From assembly GCA_001296005.1 (NCBI GenBank), contig LJHR01000025.1, positions 1 to 64,000 on the forward strand: a DNA stretch of 64,000 bases, written 5' to 3'. Source of the stretch: an alpha proteobacterium AAP38. Lineage in GTDB: Bacteria; Pseudomonadota; Alphaproteobacteria; Azospirillales; Azospirillaceae. The notes below the pieces were generated by a model, which worked only from the letters and a program-made list of their open reading frames with translations, searched no databases and was not told the DNA's origin. Both the position numbers and the translations under genes were made by a program. Position 1 is the stretch's first letter. The number at the start of each line of letters is the position of its first letter. This document shows, in pieces, positions 37,961-45,836 of this stretch.

Positions 37961-38191
37961 ATGGCCCCTCAGCGCAAACGTCCCGGCTCCCCGTCCGTCC
38001 TTGAGGAACTGGCGGCACTCGACCGTCAGGAAGCTGACCTTGCCGCCCGGCGGCGAGAGCTCAAGGAACGACGTGTGACGGAGATTGGAAAGGCATTTGA
38101 GGCGGCGGGCCTGCTGGGTATCAACGATGCTCAATTGAGCCGGATCATTGATGCCGCGAAGGACCTGGTGAAGCAAGTTCCCGCACCGTGA
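37961..38191 (+). CDS. Small TraC-like conjugation accessory protein
   Basis: The 76-residue product has a basic N-terminus, a helix rich in Arg/Glu/Ala (LDRQEADLAARRRELKERR) and then EIGKAFEAAGLLGINDAQL. The layout fits the small TraC/TraD proteins of rhizobial plasmids, whose AGL motif follows a coiled coil. AAGGA lies 10 bases before the ATG. It stands next to the mobilisation region but is transcribed away from it. The assignment rests on general pattern, so TraC is tentative. Confidence 0.6.
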   Translation: MAPQRKRPGSPSVLEELAALDRQEADLAARRRELKERRVTEIGKAFEAAGLLGINDAQLSRIIDAAKDLVKQVPAP

Positions 38192-38229
38192 TGTGACCAC
38201 TGACCGTCGCACCATCGACCCAAATGATG

Positions 38230-38256
38230 AAGGCCTCCGCTTTACACGGGGGCCTT
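38230..38256 (+). terminator. Hairpin terminator after the TraC-like gene
   Basis: AAGGCCTCC (38230-38238) pairs with GGGGGCCTT (38248-38256), a G+C-rich stem of 8-9 bp with a 9-base loop, followed by CTCTC rather than a clean T run. It lies between convergent genes, so it could act on both strands. Confidence 0.55.
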
Positions 38257-38310
38257 CTCTCATCGGAACTAACGGTCCGCTACACGGTTTTTCCGGGTCC
38301 CAGGTCCTCC

Positions 38311-38898
38311 TTAAGCCGCTTCCAGGTCTGCGATATCATCGCACCCATAGTAGCGCGACTCGGTATCGGATAGACGCGCACTGAGGGCAGCGTAGTCCTC
38401 AACCGTCGTCCGCAACAGGCCGTAGAGGAAGTGCTGCACGTAGTCCTCATTGAGGTGCTTTTCCTCGGGGATGTAGTAGTTCTTCCGGACGGTCCTGGCA
38501 GGCCCATCGACGTCATGTCGGAACCCGTTGAGCGTCGTCGTGCGTTCGTAGCTCGACCCTTCACAGTCGGAGCAGGTGGAGACCGTAACCGTCACGATAC
38601 CGCCGTGCGTCTCGCTGTAGAAGCGGCGCGTGTAACGTTGCTTCAGGATGGCAAAGTCTACATCCTGTTCGACCTCTACGTCCTCAATGTCAAAGCAAGG
38701 CGACAGCAACGACAGCCGTCCCTGCGCCTGGAGGATGTCCCGCACCACCTGGCTGTCACGGGCCTCCAGCAATGCGAACTGGAAGTTGCGATCATCCTGG
38801 GCTTCCAGTTCACCGATCAGAGCGAACGCGACAGCCCTTGCACGGTAGAACTCTGGCGTGCCGTTGATAAGCTCGCGGTTGCTGCTGGTGCTGATCAT
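38311..38898 (-). CDS. Hypothetical plasmid protein
   Basis: The 195-residue soluble protein starts at the ATG at 38898 (MISTSSNRELINGTPEFYRA), preceded by GGAAG; the longer frame upstream is not needed. It has an acidic segment (FDIEDVEVEQDVDFAIL), a Cys pair in STCSDCEGSSYERTTTL that might bind a metal, and an acidic C-terminus. No family is recognised. It is the last gene of the leftward plasmid cluster. Confidence 0.6.
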   Translation of the reverse strand: MISTSSNRELINGTPEFYRARAVAFALIGELEAQDDRNFQFALLEARDSQVVRDILQAQGRLSLLSPCFDIEDVEVEQDVDFAILKQRYTRRFYSETHGGIVTVTVSTCSDCEGSSYERTTTLNGFRHDVDGPARTVRKNYYIPEEKHLNEDYVQHFLYGLLRTTVEDYAALSARLSDTESRYYGCDDIADLEAA

Positions 38899-39339
38899 TT
38901 CCGGCTTCCTTTCCTTTAATTGCTGCCGATGCGCATGCATCGGCGGCTGCCAGCCGGCGAGGCGGGGAGGCAAGTGGAAGGGATCGCCGGAGAGGAGGGG
39001 GATCACCCACCCGAAGGGCGGCCGGCGTGCCGGCCGGCTCGCAACGGAGCGTAGCGAAGTGAGAGCTGGGGATACCTCTCCGGCGACGACGGCGCAGCCG
39101 GCGCTTGTCCCTTCTGCGCGCCAGGGGCGAAGCCCCTTAGCAGCCGGCGCCGGCAGGCGCTTCTATCTGGAGAAGCCACCAGCCCGACGGCTTCGATGAA
39201 AGGCTCTGCGGCCACATCTTGGACCCGGCCGCAGGCCAGGAAGGCCCCTTCCCCACCGCCAAAACCAGATCACCAACGCCCACTGGTCCTTCTCCGCGGG
39301 ATCAGCCTGTGTTGCCGATGCGCGCGTGGACGATGTGCA
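38899..39339. other. Non-coding gap
   Basis: About 440 bp between two leftward genes. The sequence is G+C-rich with short imperfect repeats (CGGCCGGC near 39023), and the overlapping frames on both strands look like chance. I see no terminator or promoter that I would defend. Confidence 0.4.
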
Positions 39340-40161
39340 TCATTGCCGCCCCCCGACTTGTGAGCTTCGCTCCAGCAGAAACTTCGTCCAGGACCATCGC
39401 CGGCCGAGGCCCTGGACGGTCCGCAGGCCGCGCCGATGCGCCCTCACCTCCATCTCCATCGCGATCGCCGCCAGGTCAGGATGATTACCCTGCAACCACA
39501 CAACCTCCGGCTCCTTGCTGGCCGGGCACATAAAGCACGCGGACTTCAAGGGTACCGGCAGACCAGCCGCCCGGATCTCGTCCTCGCAGCGCTGGCGGTC
39601 CCAGCCCCACTCGACCAGCGGGTATTCGTACCGGTGGCCGGGAGGCCGCTTGCCGACGGCGTTGCTTATCCGCTTCGCGTCTTTGGGACCGGCATTGTAG
39701 CCGATCATCTTTGTGATGGTTGGGCCGTGGGCCCATCTCAGGCGGCGGGAATGCCAACCGAAATGCCGGCGGCAGAAGGCCCATTGCGGGTCGACCTTCC
39801 ACTTCAGCGAACAGCTGTGCCTGCCGTAGGCGAGGCTGGGCAGAACCGATTTCCGCAGGCACTCGCCATGCAGACTGGTGTCGCCGGCACGTGGGCTGTT
39901 GCGCTTGACCCGCGTGATTGCGGGCATGCCACGCTGGATCAGCCACCCGTCCATGATGTCGAGATAGGCATAGGTCTGTGGCTTCTCCGAGCCGGTGTCC
40001 GCGAACAGGATCAGGTCGACCTGGCGGCCGCATTTGTGGAGCCCGACCAGGAGGGCCGTGCTATCGACGCCGCCGCCGTAGGCGACCACCACCGGTTCAC
40101 GGCCTACTGGGGCGTCAACGGGGCGCAGAAGGGCGTTCGCGCAAGCTGCCAAGCGCGGCAT
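39340..40161 (-). CDS. PP-loop ATPase of the PAPS-reductase/DndC-like type
   Basis: The 273-residue product has the PP-loop VVAYGGGVDSTALLVGL, where GGGVDS replaces the usual SGGxDS, then LILFADTGSEKPQTY and later ACFMCPASK, a Cys pair typical of phage- and plasmid-borne PAPS-reductase-like proteins. Members adenylate a substrate for sulfur or nucleotide chemistry. No dnd or other DNA-modification partner is adjacent, so a phosphorothioation role is not supported. GAGG lies 7 bases before the ATG. Confidence 0.8.
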   Translation of the reverse strand: MPRLAACANALLRPVDAPVGREPVVVAYGGGVDSTALLVGLHKCGRQVDLILFADTGSEKPQTYAYLDIMDGWLIQRGMPAITRVKRNSPRAGDTSLHGECLRKSVLPSLAYGRHSCSLKWKVDPQWAFCRRHFGWHSRRLRWAHGPTITKMIGYNAGPKDAKRISNAVGKRPPGHRYEYPLVEWGWDRQRCEDEIRAAGLPVPLKSACFMCPASKEPEVVWLQGNHPDLAAIAMEMEVRAHRRGLRTVQGLGRRWSWTKFLLERSSQVGGRQ

Positions 40162-40360
40162 AATAAACCTCGTGATGGTATGGCGTGCGTCAGGGCGCCC
40201 GGCCGGCTGTGCCGACAGCGGGCGGAGAGATCGCGGTCAGATACCCAGATCCTTTGGGCTCAGGGTGCTGCCGAGAGGTGTATCGGTAACCACCAACCGA
40301 TGTGCTGGTGGCCAGAATCTGGTCAGTGTCGGCACGACCGCATCGCACCGATCGGCATCG

Positions 40361-40903
40361 TCATGCGGCAACCGCCCGCCGTTGGCGCGGAGCGGAGCCA
40401 GCGGCGTTGCTGACAGTGTCGTTGCCTGCCAGCTGGTGTTTCTCCAGCACGCGGATGCCGACTTCGGACAGTTCACAGACCTGCTCGGCAAAGGGGCCCT
40501 TAGGCCACCGGGCCCACCGCAGAGCGACGACGCGTCCGACGAGCGACGGGTTCGCAGGGCCCGTGATCAGGAACCGGTGCTGGCCATGCTTCACCTTCCG
40601 CACGGCGCCGCCCTGGATCTCCTGGAGGGCTTTCAGTTGCTCCCTTGTGGGCTTCTCGTCGGCGGGGCTCCCGGCGCGCGGGACGAAGTGCTTGTAGAGC
40701 CAGCTGTTCCCGAACTCATTGCGGAGCGCTTGCAGGGTGGCGCCCATGGTCGGCGCCGGCCCCTGCCAGAGGCGGGCATTGTACCAGAACGTCATCACCA
40801 GCGTGTCCTTCCAGCGCCGGCCATGTTCGTCGGCGAAGGCCTCTATGGCGTCGTGTTCTTCATCGGTCAGGTCGCGATAGCTCATGTTCATTGCTCGTTG
40901 CAT
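40361..40903 (-). CDS. Hypothetical plasmid protein
   Basis: The 180-residue product begins with an acidic helix (LTDEEHDAIEAFADEHGRRW) and has an aromatic-rich middle (MTFWYNARLWQG). Its C-terminal half reads like a small beta domain (HRFLITGPANPSLVGRVVALRW) ending in a basic tail. Starts at 40903, 40891 and 40885 are all in frame and none has a strong ribosome site. Unknown function, one gene downstream of another unknown in the same direction. Confidence 0.5.
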   Translation of the reverse strand: MQRAMNMSYRDLTDEEHDAIEAFADEHGRRWKDTLVMTFWYNARLWQGPAPTMGATLQALRNEFGNSWLYKHFVPRAGSPADEKPTREQLKALQEIQGGAVRKVKHGQHRFLITGPANPSLVGRVVALRWARWPKGPFAEQVCELSEVGIRVLEKHQLAGNDTVSNAAGSAPRQRRAVAA

Positions 40904-40918
40904 GAAGGTGCTGAAAGG

Positions 40919-41347
40919 TCAATGGAGCGGCGGGCCGCCGTTGTGACCGAGCTGCCAGTTGACCGGTCGCAGGTCGGTGCCCGCCTCGATGCAGAGGGGA
41001 TCGTAGTAGTACGGTCTCCGGCCAAGCTCGCGCTCCTCCAGTTCGGCGACGAACAGCGGGAACCGCTGTAGCAGATGCCGGCGAAGGTTCTGGCGCCGCG
41101 TGGCCGCCTTGCGCTCTGCCGACCACCGCCGCGGCTCGAGGTAAATGCACGTCCACCCGTAGTTCCAGCCGGACGCAAGCCTCACCTTCGGCCTGTGCTC
41201 TTCCTGGACGGCGCGCTCATAGGCGCGATCCAGCACGGTGCAGGTCCAGACGAGCCGGCCATCGATAGTGTCCGTATCCGCCGGAGGCTGGGTATATGGG
41301 TTGAGCCAGCCGACCGTAAGGACGCTCATCAGGGAGGACCGGGACAT
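40919..41347 (-). CDS. Hypothetical plasmid protein
   Basis: The 142-residue product starts at the ATG at 41347 (MSRSSLMSVLTVGWLNPYT), with AGGAG 8 bases before it; the longer frame upstream is a shadow. It is Trp/Tyr/Arg-rich, with a basic stretch (RRWSAERKAATRRQNLRR) that could bind nucleic acid, and ends HNGGPPLH, a tail seen on many uncharacterised proteins. No family is recognised. Confidence 0.55.
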   Translation of the reverse strand: MSRSSLMSVLTVGWLNPYTQPPADTDTIDGRLVWTCTVLDRAYERAVQEEHRPKVRLASGWNYGWTCIYLEPRRWSAERKAATRRQNLRRHLLQRFPLFVAELEERELGRRPYYYDPLCIEAGTDLRPVNWQLGHNGGPPLH

Positions 41348-41367
41348 AGCGGGGTCTCCTAGCCTGG

Positions 41368-41553
41368 TCAGGCTGCCCGGATCAGGCGATAGCCCTGATC
41401 GCGAGCCGCACGGAGCTTCGCCAGGGCGGCGGCGACACCCTGCTGTTCCGTGTCGTCTTCGAACTCGCCCATGAAGTCCATGGCAAAGGTGAGGGCGGCA
41501 GCCACCTCGGCTTCTGGGATGTCGCTGACGGCGATGCTGGGCTGGTCGGACAT
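41368..41553 (-). CDS. Small acidic hypothetical protein
   Basis: The 61-residue product (MSDQPSIAVSDIPEAEVAAA...) is acidic and helical, with no motif. CGGAG lies 7 bases before the ATG at 41553. It sits 20 bp upstream of the next leftward gene, inside the coupled plasmid cluster. Confidence 0.55.
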   Translation of the reverse strand: MSDQPSIAVSDIPEAEVAAALTFAMDFMGEFEDDTEQQGVAAALAKLRAARDQGYRLIRAA

Positions 41554-41588
41554 GTGGATACTCCGAGAGAAAGGGGGCGAACGGGAGT

Positions 41589-41942
41589 TTAGGCCAGTGC
41601 CTGGACGGGGCTGCGCCAGCGGCTCCACCAGCTGGCGCCAGCGGTATCGGCCTCTTCGTGCACCAGGTGCAGCGTGGTGCCACCCTGGGCGAGACGCAGC
41701 TGGAGGATGCGCCAATAATGCTGTCGGCGGTCGGGCGTGAAGGCACAGCGTATCTCCACCTCGCGATGGTCCCCGCCGGGCGCCAGGGCGAGCTCCAGGG
41801 ACTGGAGCAATGCCCAGCACCTGGCGGCCGCCAGCGTAGGCGCGCGCTCCGGCAGGTAGGTGGCGGTGCGGGAACCCGCCTTAATCGTCACCAGGAATCC
41901 GCAGGCGGCGCGCTGCACATCGATATTTATCTGGATCTTCAT
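41589..41942 (-). CDS. Hypothetical protein in the coupled cluster
   Basis: The 117-residue product starts MKIQINIDVQRAACGFLVTI, an early beta strand pair, and continues with an Ala/Leu-rich helix and a Trp-rich end (ASWWSRWRSPVQ). Its ATG overlaps the stop of the preceding 41-residue frame (ATGA at 41939-41942), and no good ribosome site precedes it, which argues for coupled translation. Unknown function. Confidence 0.6.
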   Translation of the reverse strand: MKIQINIDVQRAACGFLVTIKAGSRTATYLPERAPTLAAARCWALLQSLELALAPGGDHREVEIRCAFTPDRRQHYWRILQLRLAQGGTTLHLVHEEADTAGASWWSRWRSPVQALA

Positions 41943-42064
41943 GGCGTCACCAGGGCAATGGCTTCGATCCGGAGGCCGTCCGGGGCCCAGCTCGTAGCGG
42001 CCGCCGGCAGGGCGGGGAGAAGGGCCGTCACACAGACGGCGATCTGGGCGATAGAGAGCTGCAT
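41939..42064 (-). CDS. 41-aa signal-peptide-like small protein
   Basis: This short frame starts with ATG directly after the stop of the upstream gene (TGA at 42065-42067), with GGAGGAG just before it. It ends in an ATGA overlap with the next gene. The sequence MQLSIAQIAVCVTALLPALP then AAATSW looks like a signal peptide with a cleavage site, leaving a tail of about 17 residues. It could be a real small exported peptide or a leader that couples translation of its neighbours. Confidence 0.5.
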   Translation of the reverse strand: MQLSIAQIAVCVTALLPALPAAATSWAPDGLRIEAIALVTP

Positions 42065-42379
42065 TCACTCCTCCGGACGGTGGTTGAGAGACGGATCGAC
42101 GATCTTCGACAGCGTGCGCTGAAGGTCGGTAGGCCCCGTATCGAGTGCGTCAACGCGATCCTGGTACAGGCGCGTCCGCATCTCTATGGACAGGGCGTGG
42201 TAGGGCGCGAGGGCTGCCGCCAGCGCATCGATCGACAGCACTTCCCTGCTGCTGGCACCAACCCACAGGTGGACGTGATCCCGCGGGCCGCTGGTGACGA
42301 TCCCGAAGAAGGTGGACAGAGGACGATCCCAACCGACGGCGATACGGTAGCGTCCCTCTTTCAGTTCATGGCGGCTCAT
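42065..42379 (-). CDS. Hypothetical protein in the coupled cluster
   Basis: The 104-residue product starts at the ATG at 42379 (MSRHELKEGRYRIAVGWDRP), which overlaps the toprim gene stop in ATGA fashion (42376-42379). The N-terminal half reads as beta strands (YRIAVGWDRPLSTFFGIV) and the rest as helix with a polar end. No family is recognised. Coupling to the toprim gene suggests a role in the same process, perhaps plasmid DNA handling. Confidence 0.6.
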   Translation of the reverse strand: MSRHELKEGRYRIAVGWDRPLSTFFGIVTSGPRDHVHLWVGASSREVLSIDALAAALAPYHALSIEMRTRLYQDRVDALDTGPTDLQRTLSKIVDPSLNHRPEE

Positions 42380-43416
42380 GCGGCGATCCTTTCCTGCACC
42401 AGGTGCTGGTAGAATCTGCGGATCCGCGCGGCGACGGCCTGCGGGCCGAGCTTGAGCAGGTCCTCGTTCCAATCCTTCAGCACGGGCCGAGCCCGGATGA
42501 TGACGAGACCCTCCCGGTCCTGAAGGCGCTCGACCAGACGCTCGAATGCCTTGTCGCCTGCATCGTCGTTGTCCGCCCCGACGAGCAGGATCCTGGTGCC
42601 GACGGGAATATCCATCTCGCCCAGGTGCCCGGCCGACGAAGCGGCCCAGACGGCCAGCTCCGGCAAGGGCGTGGCCACAGCAGCGCCGTCCTCCACCGCC
42701 TCGGTGGTGAACAGCACCCGGACGTCCCGGCCCTGCAAGCGGCAGGCCGCACCATAGATGTCGCCGAGCGACATCTTCGGATCGGGCATGTCGGCCTTAC
42801 CACCGTCCTGGCTCAGATAGATCCGGTGGATGCCGGCGAACCGCCCGTGCAGGTCCTGGAAGCGGGCAATGAGCGCCGGCCCCCTGCCCGTGTGCTGGAC
42901 ACCCTTCTCGCCCGGACGGGTCTTTTGCCACCATCCCCACCAGCAGCTGGCGTCGAAAGCCAGGTTGAAGAGGTGCCGGCCAATGCCACGGCGCAGGAGA
43001 TACCGCGCGCCCAGGGTGTTGCGCAGGTTGCGGGTGCCGCGCCAGATCCTCTGGGCCAAAGCCTGCAGCTCCGCCGTGGACTTGACGGGTCCCTTGGGCT
43101 TGGCCCGGAACTCCTCCGGCACCGGCAGGCGCAGGATCTCGCGCAGACGCTGCTTCGTGCGCAACCAATCATGCCCACCGCTGGCAAGATGCACCAGGTT
43201 GAGGATATCACCGTGGCAGGTACCGTCGGCATAGTCCCGGAACCGGCCCTTGGCCAGGTTAACCTTCAGGCTGTCGCCGGCATCGCCACCGATGTTGCCG
43301 ACGCAGAAGCTGCGACCGGCCACACATCCGTTGGGAAACAGATGAGCGCAGACATGCAGGGCGTTTTCACGGGCCTGCGCTGCTAAGTCGGATAATTCAG
43401 GATCACTGAATGCCAT
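42376..43416 (-). CDS. Toprim-domain plasmid protein (primase-like)
   Basis: The 346-residue product carries a C-terminal toprim domain: VRVLFTTEAVEDGAAVATPL supplies the first Glu, and ILLVGADNDDAGDKAFERL the D-x-D pair. The N-terminal half has a Cys/His segment (CVAGRSFCVGNIGGDAG) and KGRFRDYADGTCHGDIL, as in plasmid and phage primase-type proteins with a DUF7146-like N-terminus. It would make primers or process DNA during replication or transfer. No helicase motif is present. The ATG at 43416 overlaps the previous gene by 14 bases. Confidence 0.82.
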   Translation of the reverse strand: MAFSDPELSDLAAQARENALHVCAHLFPNGCVAGRSFCVGNIGGDAGDSLKVNLAKGRFRDYADGTCHGDILNLVHLASGGHDWLRTKQRLREILRLPVPEEFRAKPKGPVKSTAELQALAQRIWRGTRNLRNTLGARYLLRRGIGRHLFNLAFDASCWWGWWQKTRPGEKGVQHTGRGPALIARFQDLHGRFAGIHRIYLSQDGGKADMPDPKMSLGDIYGAACRLQGRDVRVLFTTEAVEDGAAVATPLPELAVWAASSAGHLGEMDIPVGTRILLVGADNDDAGDKAFERLVERLQDREGLVIIRARPVLKDWNEDLLKLGPQAVAARIRRFYQHLVQERIAA

Positions 43417-43687
43417 GATCACCACCCTCATATTCGGCCAGGAGATCGGCTGGATCGACCTGGCGCATATGTCTGTATCTGGTTGGTGCGAGGTCCCGGA
43501 CATGACGCCCGATCCCTGGGCCTGAGCAGCACTGGAAGTCTGGATGGCGCTGCATGAGCGCCAGGTCGCCATCAATGTGGGTGATTACCCAGCCTCTGCC
43601 GGCACGCGGGTCGCGCTCGTTCAAGATGTCGACGACATCACCCACCGCGAGAGGAAACCGAATATCCAGTAGCAACGAAAGCACCAT
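43403..43687 (-). CDS. Hypothetical protein, first gene of the leftward plasmid cluster
   Basis: The 94-residue product is a small beta-type protein (VVDILNERD, GWVITHIDGDLALMQRH) without a recognised motif. It overlaps the toprim gene by 14 bases. Upstream (43690-43800) the DNA is strongly AT-rich and likely holds the promoter for the cluster down to about 39.3 kb. Confidence 0.5.
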   Translation of the reverse strand: MVLSLLLDIRFPLAVGDVVDILNERDPRAGRGWVITHIDGDLALMQRHPDFQCCSGPGIGRHVRDLAPTRYRHMRQVDPADLLAEYEGGDHGIQ

Positions 43688-43875
43688 TAACTAGAGAACA
43701 CCAACACGATTACTATAACAAAACACCAATAAAGAGAGAAGCAATTAAAAACCTCAAGAAAAGTAATATTACCTAGCAACTTGGCATGACAAATTCTCTC
43801 ATTTTTGGTGAGCCAGAGCATTTATTTGCTGACATTCGAGCGTAGCGAGAAATGGCTATCAATGGGGTGTTTGCT

Positions 43876-44077
43876 TCATTTTCGGAGCCTGCCGTCGCGT
43901 GGATTCTGAAGCGCTGGCGGAGAGGGGGGCGGCAAATGGGAAAGGGAGGGTAGCTCGGTTGCGGCTGGCGCGGGGCCGGAGGACCTGCGACGGACGCGGC
44001 CGCGCTGCCTGACCGGCATTTGCTGCCCCCCTCGCCGCCAGCGCATCCACGCGAGCGACGGCAGGCTTCGAAAATGA
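43876..44077. repeat. Long imperfect palindrome, arms of about 60 bp
   Basis: The plus-strand bases 43876-43938 recur inverted at 44017-44077. Both arms contain AGCCTGCCGTCGC, then GCGTGGAT, GCGCTGGCGG, GAGGGGGGC and GCAAATG, in the same order with a few gaps. The spacer is about 78 bp. It lies in a non-coding gap between the leftward plasmid cluster and the RHH gene, and a transcript across it would fold into a long hairpin. The minus frame across it (start about 44207) looks like a by-product. Confidence 0.7.
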
Positions 44078-44182
44078 CAACGAACATCTCGTCGGGCGCC
44101 AGCCCGACACCGCATCTCAGCACCAGGTGGGCAGCGCCGACGAAGAAACTTGTTTTCACGGCCATAGCCGCGCCCCTCTCCA

Positions 44183-44204
44183 TATGGTATATATATCTAC
44201 CATA
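44183..44204. promoter_or_regulatory. Palindromic operator upstream of the RHH gene
   Basis: TATGGTA (44183-44189) and TACCATA (44198-44204) are perfect inverted repeats around an AT core, 20 bases before the ATG at 44224. The size and AT content fit a binding site for the dimeric RHH protein encoded downstream, so autorepression is likely. This is inferred from position and symmetry. Confidence 0.6.
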
Positions 44205-44223
44205 CACCTCGCGTTGCTAGATT

Positions 44224-44580
44224 ATGCCACCCCTTCGTAAGCCCCCAACATTGTCTCAGCCACCTGAACCTCACCCGCTGTTTCAGGCTATCGACCTGTC
44301 GCAGAAAACGAGAATTCGGAATATTCAACTTCATGGCCGGCGAACTTCGTTGCGCCTTGAGCCAGCGTTCTGGGATACCATTGAGCTAATCGCGGAAACG
44401 GAGAAACGGTCACTCACCGAGGTGCTGAACGTGCTGGACGTCAAGCGGGGTGCGGCCTCCCTGACAGGAGCGATCCGGATTTTCTGCGTGAACTATTTCC
44501 TCCTCCAGGCCCCATCCCTCCCCGTCACGACGGGTGAGCTGGTGGAGATGGGGCAGAACCAGGCGGCCGCCAGCGAATAA
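44224..44580 (+). CDS. Ribbon-helix-helix transcriptional regulator (RHH_4-like)
   Basis: The 118-residue product has the RHH_4 pattern: HGRRTSLRLEPAFWDTIELI, then helix LTEVLNVLDVKRGAASLTGAI. The basic strand contacts DNA and the two helices dimerise. A 40-residue N-terminal extension precedes it. The palindrome at 44183 lies just upstream, fitting autoregulation. No strong ribosome site is visible. Confidence 0.75.
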   Translation: MPPLRKPPTLSQPPEPHPLFQAIDLSQKTRIRNIQLHGRRTSLRLEPAFWDTIELIAETEKRSLTEVLNVLDVKRGAASLTGAIRIFCVNYFLLQAPSLPVTTGELVEMGQNQAAASE

Positions 44581-44636
44581 CGCGCGTCCCGCAGGCTGAT
44601 GGGCACTGGCCGGCACTGCGGCCGGGAGCAGCCCCC

Positions 44637-44746
44637 GTCCGAACCCTACGCGATAGCCCGAGACCCGCCTGCGGGGCTCGGCAGTTCTTAGGGTCTGGCG
44701 CGGCCCATAGGCCGCGGTGGACCCTTAGAACTGGTACCGTTCGGAC
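44637..44746. other. Cruciform-like structured region
   Basis: An outer stem GTCCGAAC (44637-44644) / GTTCGGAC (44739-44746) encloses two further hairpins: CCGAG / CTCGG (44658-44681) and GTTCTTAGGGTC (44684-44695) / GACCCTTAGAAC (44720-44731), the second with an inner GCGGCC / GGCCGC stem. A 110-bp multi-stem structure in a non-coding gap suggests a structured RNA, a single-strand origin or a recombination site. I do not recognise the type. Confidence 0.6.
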
Positions 44747-44792
44747 AACCGGCGGCTCCGAAGGAGACGCCGGTTGCCCCGCCTTGGCGGGG
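44747..44792. terminator. Pair of G+C-rich hairpins between convergent genes
   Basis: AACCGGCG (44747-44754) / CGCCGGTT (44768-44775) and CCCCGCC (44777-44783) / GGCGGGG (44786-44792) form two adjacent stems. They lie between the RHH gene and the convergent HMCES/YedK gene. No T run follows the first stem, so a bidirectional terminator is likely but unproven. Confidence 0.45.
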
Positions 44793-44846
44793 CGGCCCCC
44801 CCATACTCCTTGTTGCCTTCTGTGTTTCAGGCCCTGCCCTATCCGA

Positions 44847-45521
44847 CTATTCCGGCAAAGGGTCCAGAAGATCGGGGCTGTTGTTCTTCACGGACCCGAC
44901 TTTCACATCGACCTTCCAGACCTGCATCAGTTCGGCCGGCAAGGTCTTCAACACGCTGTCCGGCATCGCGTTCGGAATCTCGCCCAGCCAGGTGGACCAG
45001 GCACTTTCAGGCAGTATCATCGGCATCCGATCATGAACATCCTGGACCAGTTCATTCGGCTTGCCGGTGATGACAGTGAACGACCGCAGAACCTCGTTTC
45101 CTGCGAGCTTCTTCCACTCCCACAGGCCCGCCACGGCGAATGGCTCCCGACCCCGTAGGGCAAAGGCGTAGGGCTGTTTGACGTTCCCCAGCTTCTTCCA
45201 CTCGTAGAAGGCGTTCATCGGTACCAAACACCGCTGGCCACGCTGGAACGGGTTCCGGAACATCGGCTTCTCTAGCAGCGTCTCCGCCCTGGCGTTGGTT
45301 GGCTGGGGCCCACGGTTGGCAGGATCGGCCCATGAAGGCACCAGACCCCATTGCAGCAGATCCAGGTGCCGCGTGCCGTCCTTGGGATGCAGACGGACCA
45401 CCGGCAGGGCCTGGGTGGGCGCGGCGTTGTAATTCGGATCGAAATTGACCAGCGGGTTTGATGTCCCGAACAGGGACCGCAGATCGATGGGTGCAGCGGT
45501 GATCGCGTATCGTCCGCACAT
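44847..45521 (-). CDS. yedK: SOS-associated abasic-site peptidase (HMCES/YedK)
   Basis: The 224-residue product starts MCGRYAITAAP, so Cys2 is exposed after Met removal and can form the thiazolidine crosslink to an abasic site in single-stranded DNA. The NYNAAPTQALPVV, NARAETL, FYEW (Glu) and HDRMPMIL (His) motifs of the SRAP family are all present. I start it at 45521 because the catalytic Cys must be residue 2; the open frame runs 29 codons further. It fits the DNA-damage theme of the imuA-imuB-dnaE2 operon on the same plasmid. Confidence 0.93.
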   Translation of the reverse strand: MCGRYAITAAPIDLRSLFGTSNPLVNFDPNYNAAPTQALPVVRLHPKDGTRHLDLLQWGLVPSWADPANRGPQPTNARAETLLEKPMFRNPFQRGQRCLVPMNAFYEWKKLGNVKQPYAFALRGREPFAVAGLWEWKKLAGNEVLRSFTVITGKPNELVQDVHDRMPMILPESAWSTWLGEIPNAMPDSVLKTLPAELMQVWKVDVKVGSVKNNSPDLLDPLPE

Positions 45522-45641
45522 GCTGTTCTCGTACTGGCTCCAGAGGCTTTCACCGGTCAACCATTCTTGCACCAGATTGGCGGCACCAATTCCGTGGACA
45601 AGGTCCATGCTCTGCGCCTGATGAACATGGGTAATGGCCGC

Positions 45642-45836
45642 CTAGTCACCGCCCATCCGCCGCAGAACGCCGTCCAGCAATCGTTCGGCGGCGACCGCCT
45701 GCCAGAACAGACGCTCCACCTTATCCTCCAGGGTGCGGATCTCTCGCTCTCCGCCGGCCCCTTCCTTTCCTTCCGCCAGGTCCATGAACGTCCCACTGGC
45801 AAATGCGGCGTGGTCATGTCGCGGAGCCGTCACCAT
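45642..45836 (-). CDS. Small hypothetical protein
   Basis: The 64-residue product (ATG at 45836) is mostly one charged helix (REIRTLEDKVERLFWQAVAAE) with coiled-coil character. There is no good ribosome site, and no family is recognised. It lies upstream of the HMCES gene in the same direction. It may be a real small plasmid gene or chance. Confidence 0.35.
   Translation of the reverse strand: MVTAPRHDHAAFASGTFMDLAEGKEGAGGEREIRTLEDKVERLFWQAVAAERLLDGVLRRMGGD

Noticed and set aside
39340-40161. DndC of a DNA phosphorothioation system
   Set aside because: Only the PP-loop protein is present; no dndB, dndD, dndE or restriction partners are nearby.
43773-44207. 144-codon minus frame
   Set aside because: Most of it is the long palindrome read through; composition and lack of motifs argue against a gene, although the first 30 residues have a usable ribosome site.
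45522-45608. 29-codon extension of the HMCES/YedK protein
   Set aside because: Catalysis needs Cys at position 2, so the Met before CGRY is the start.
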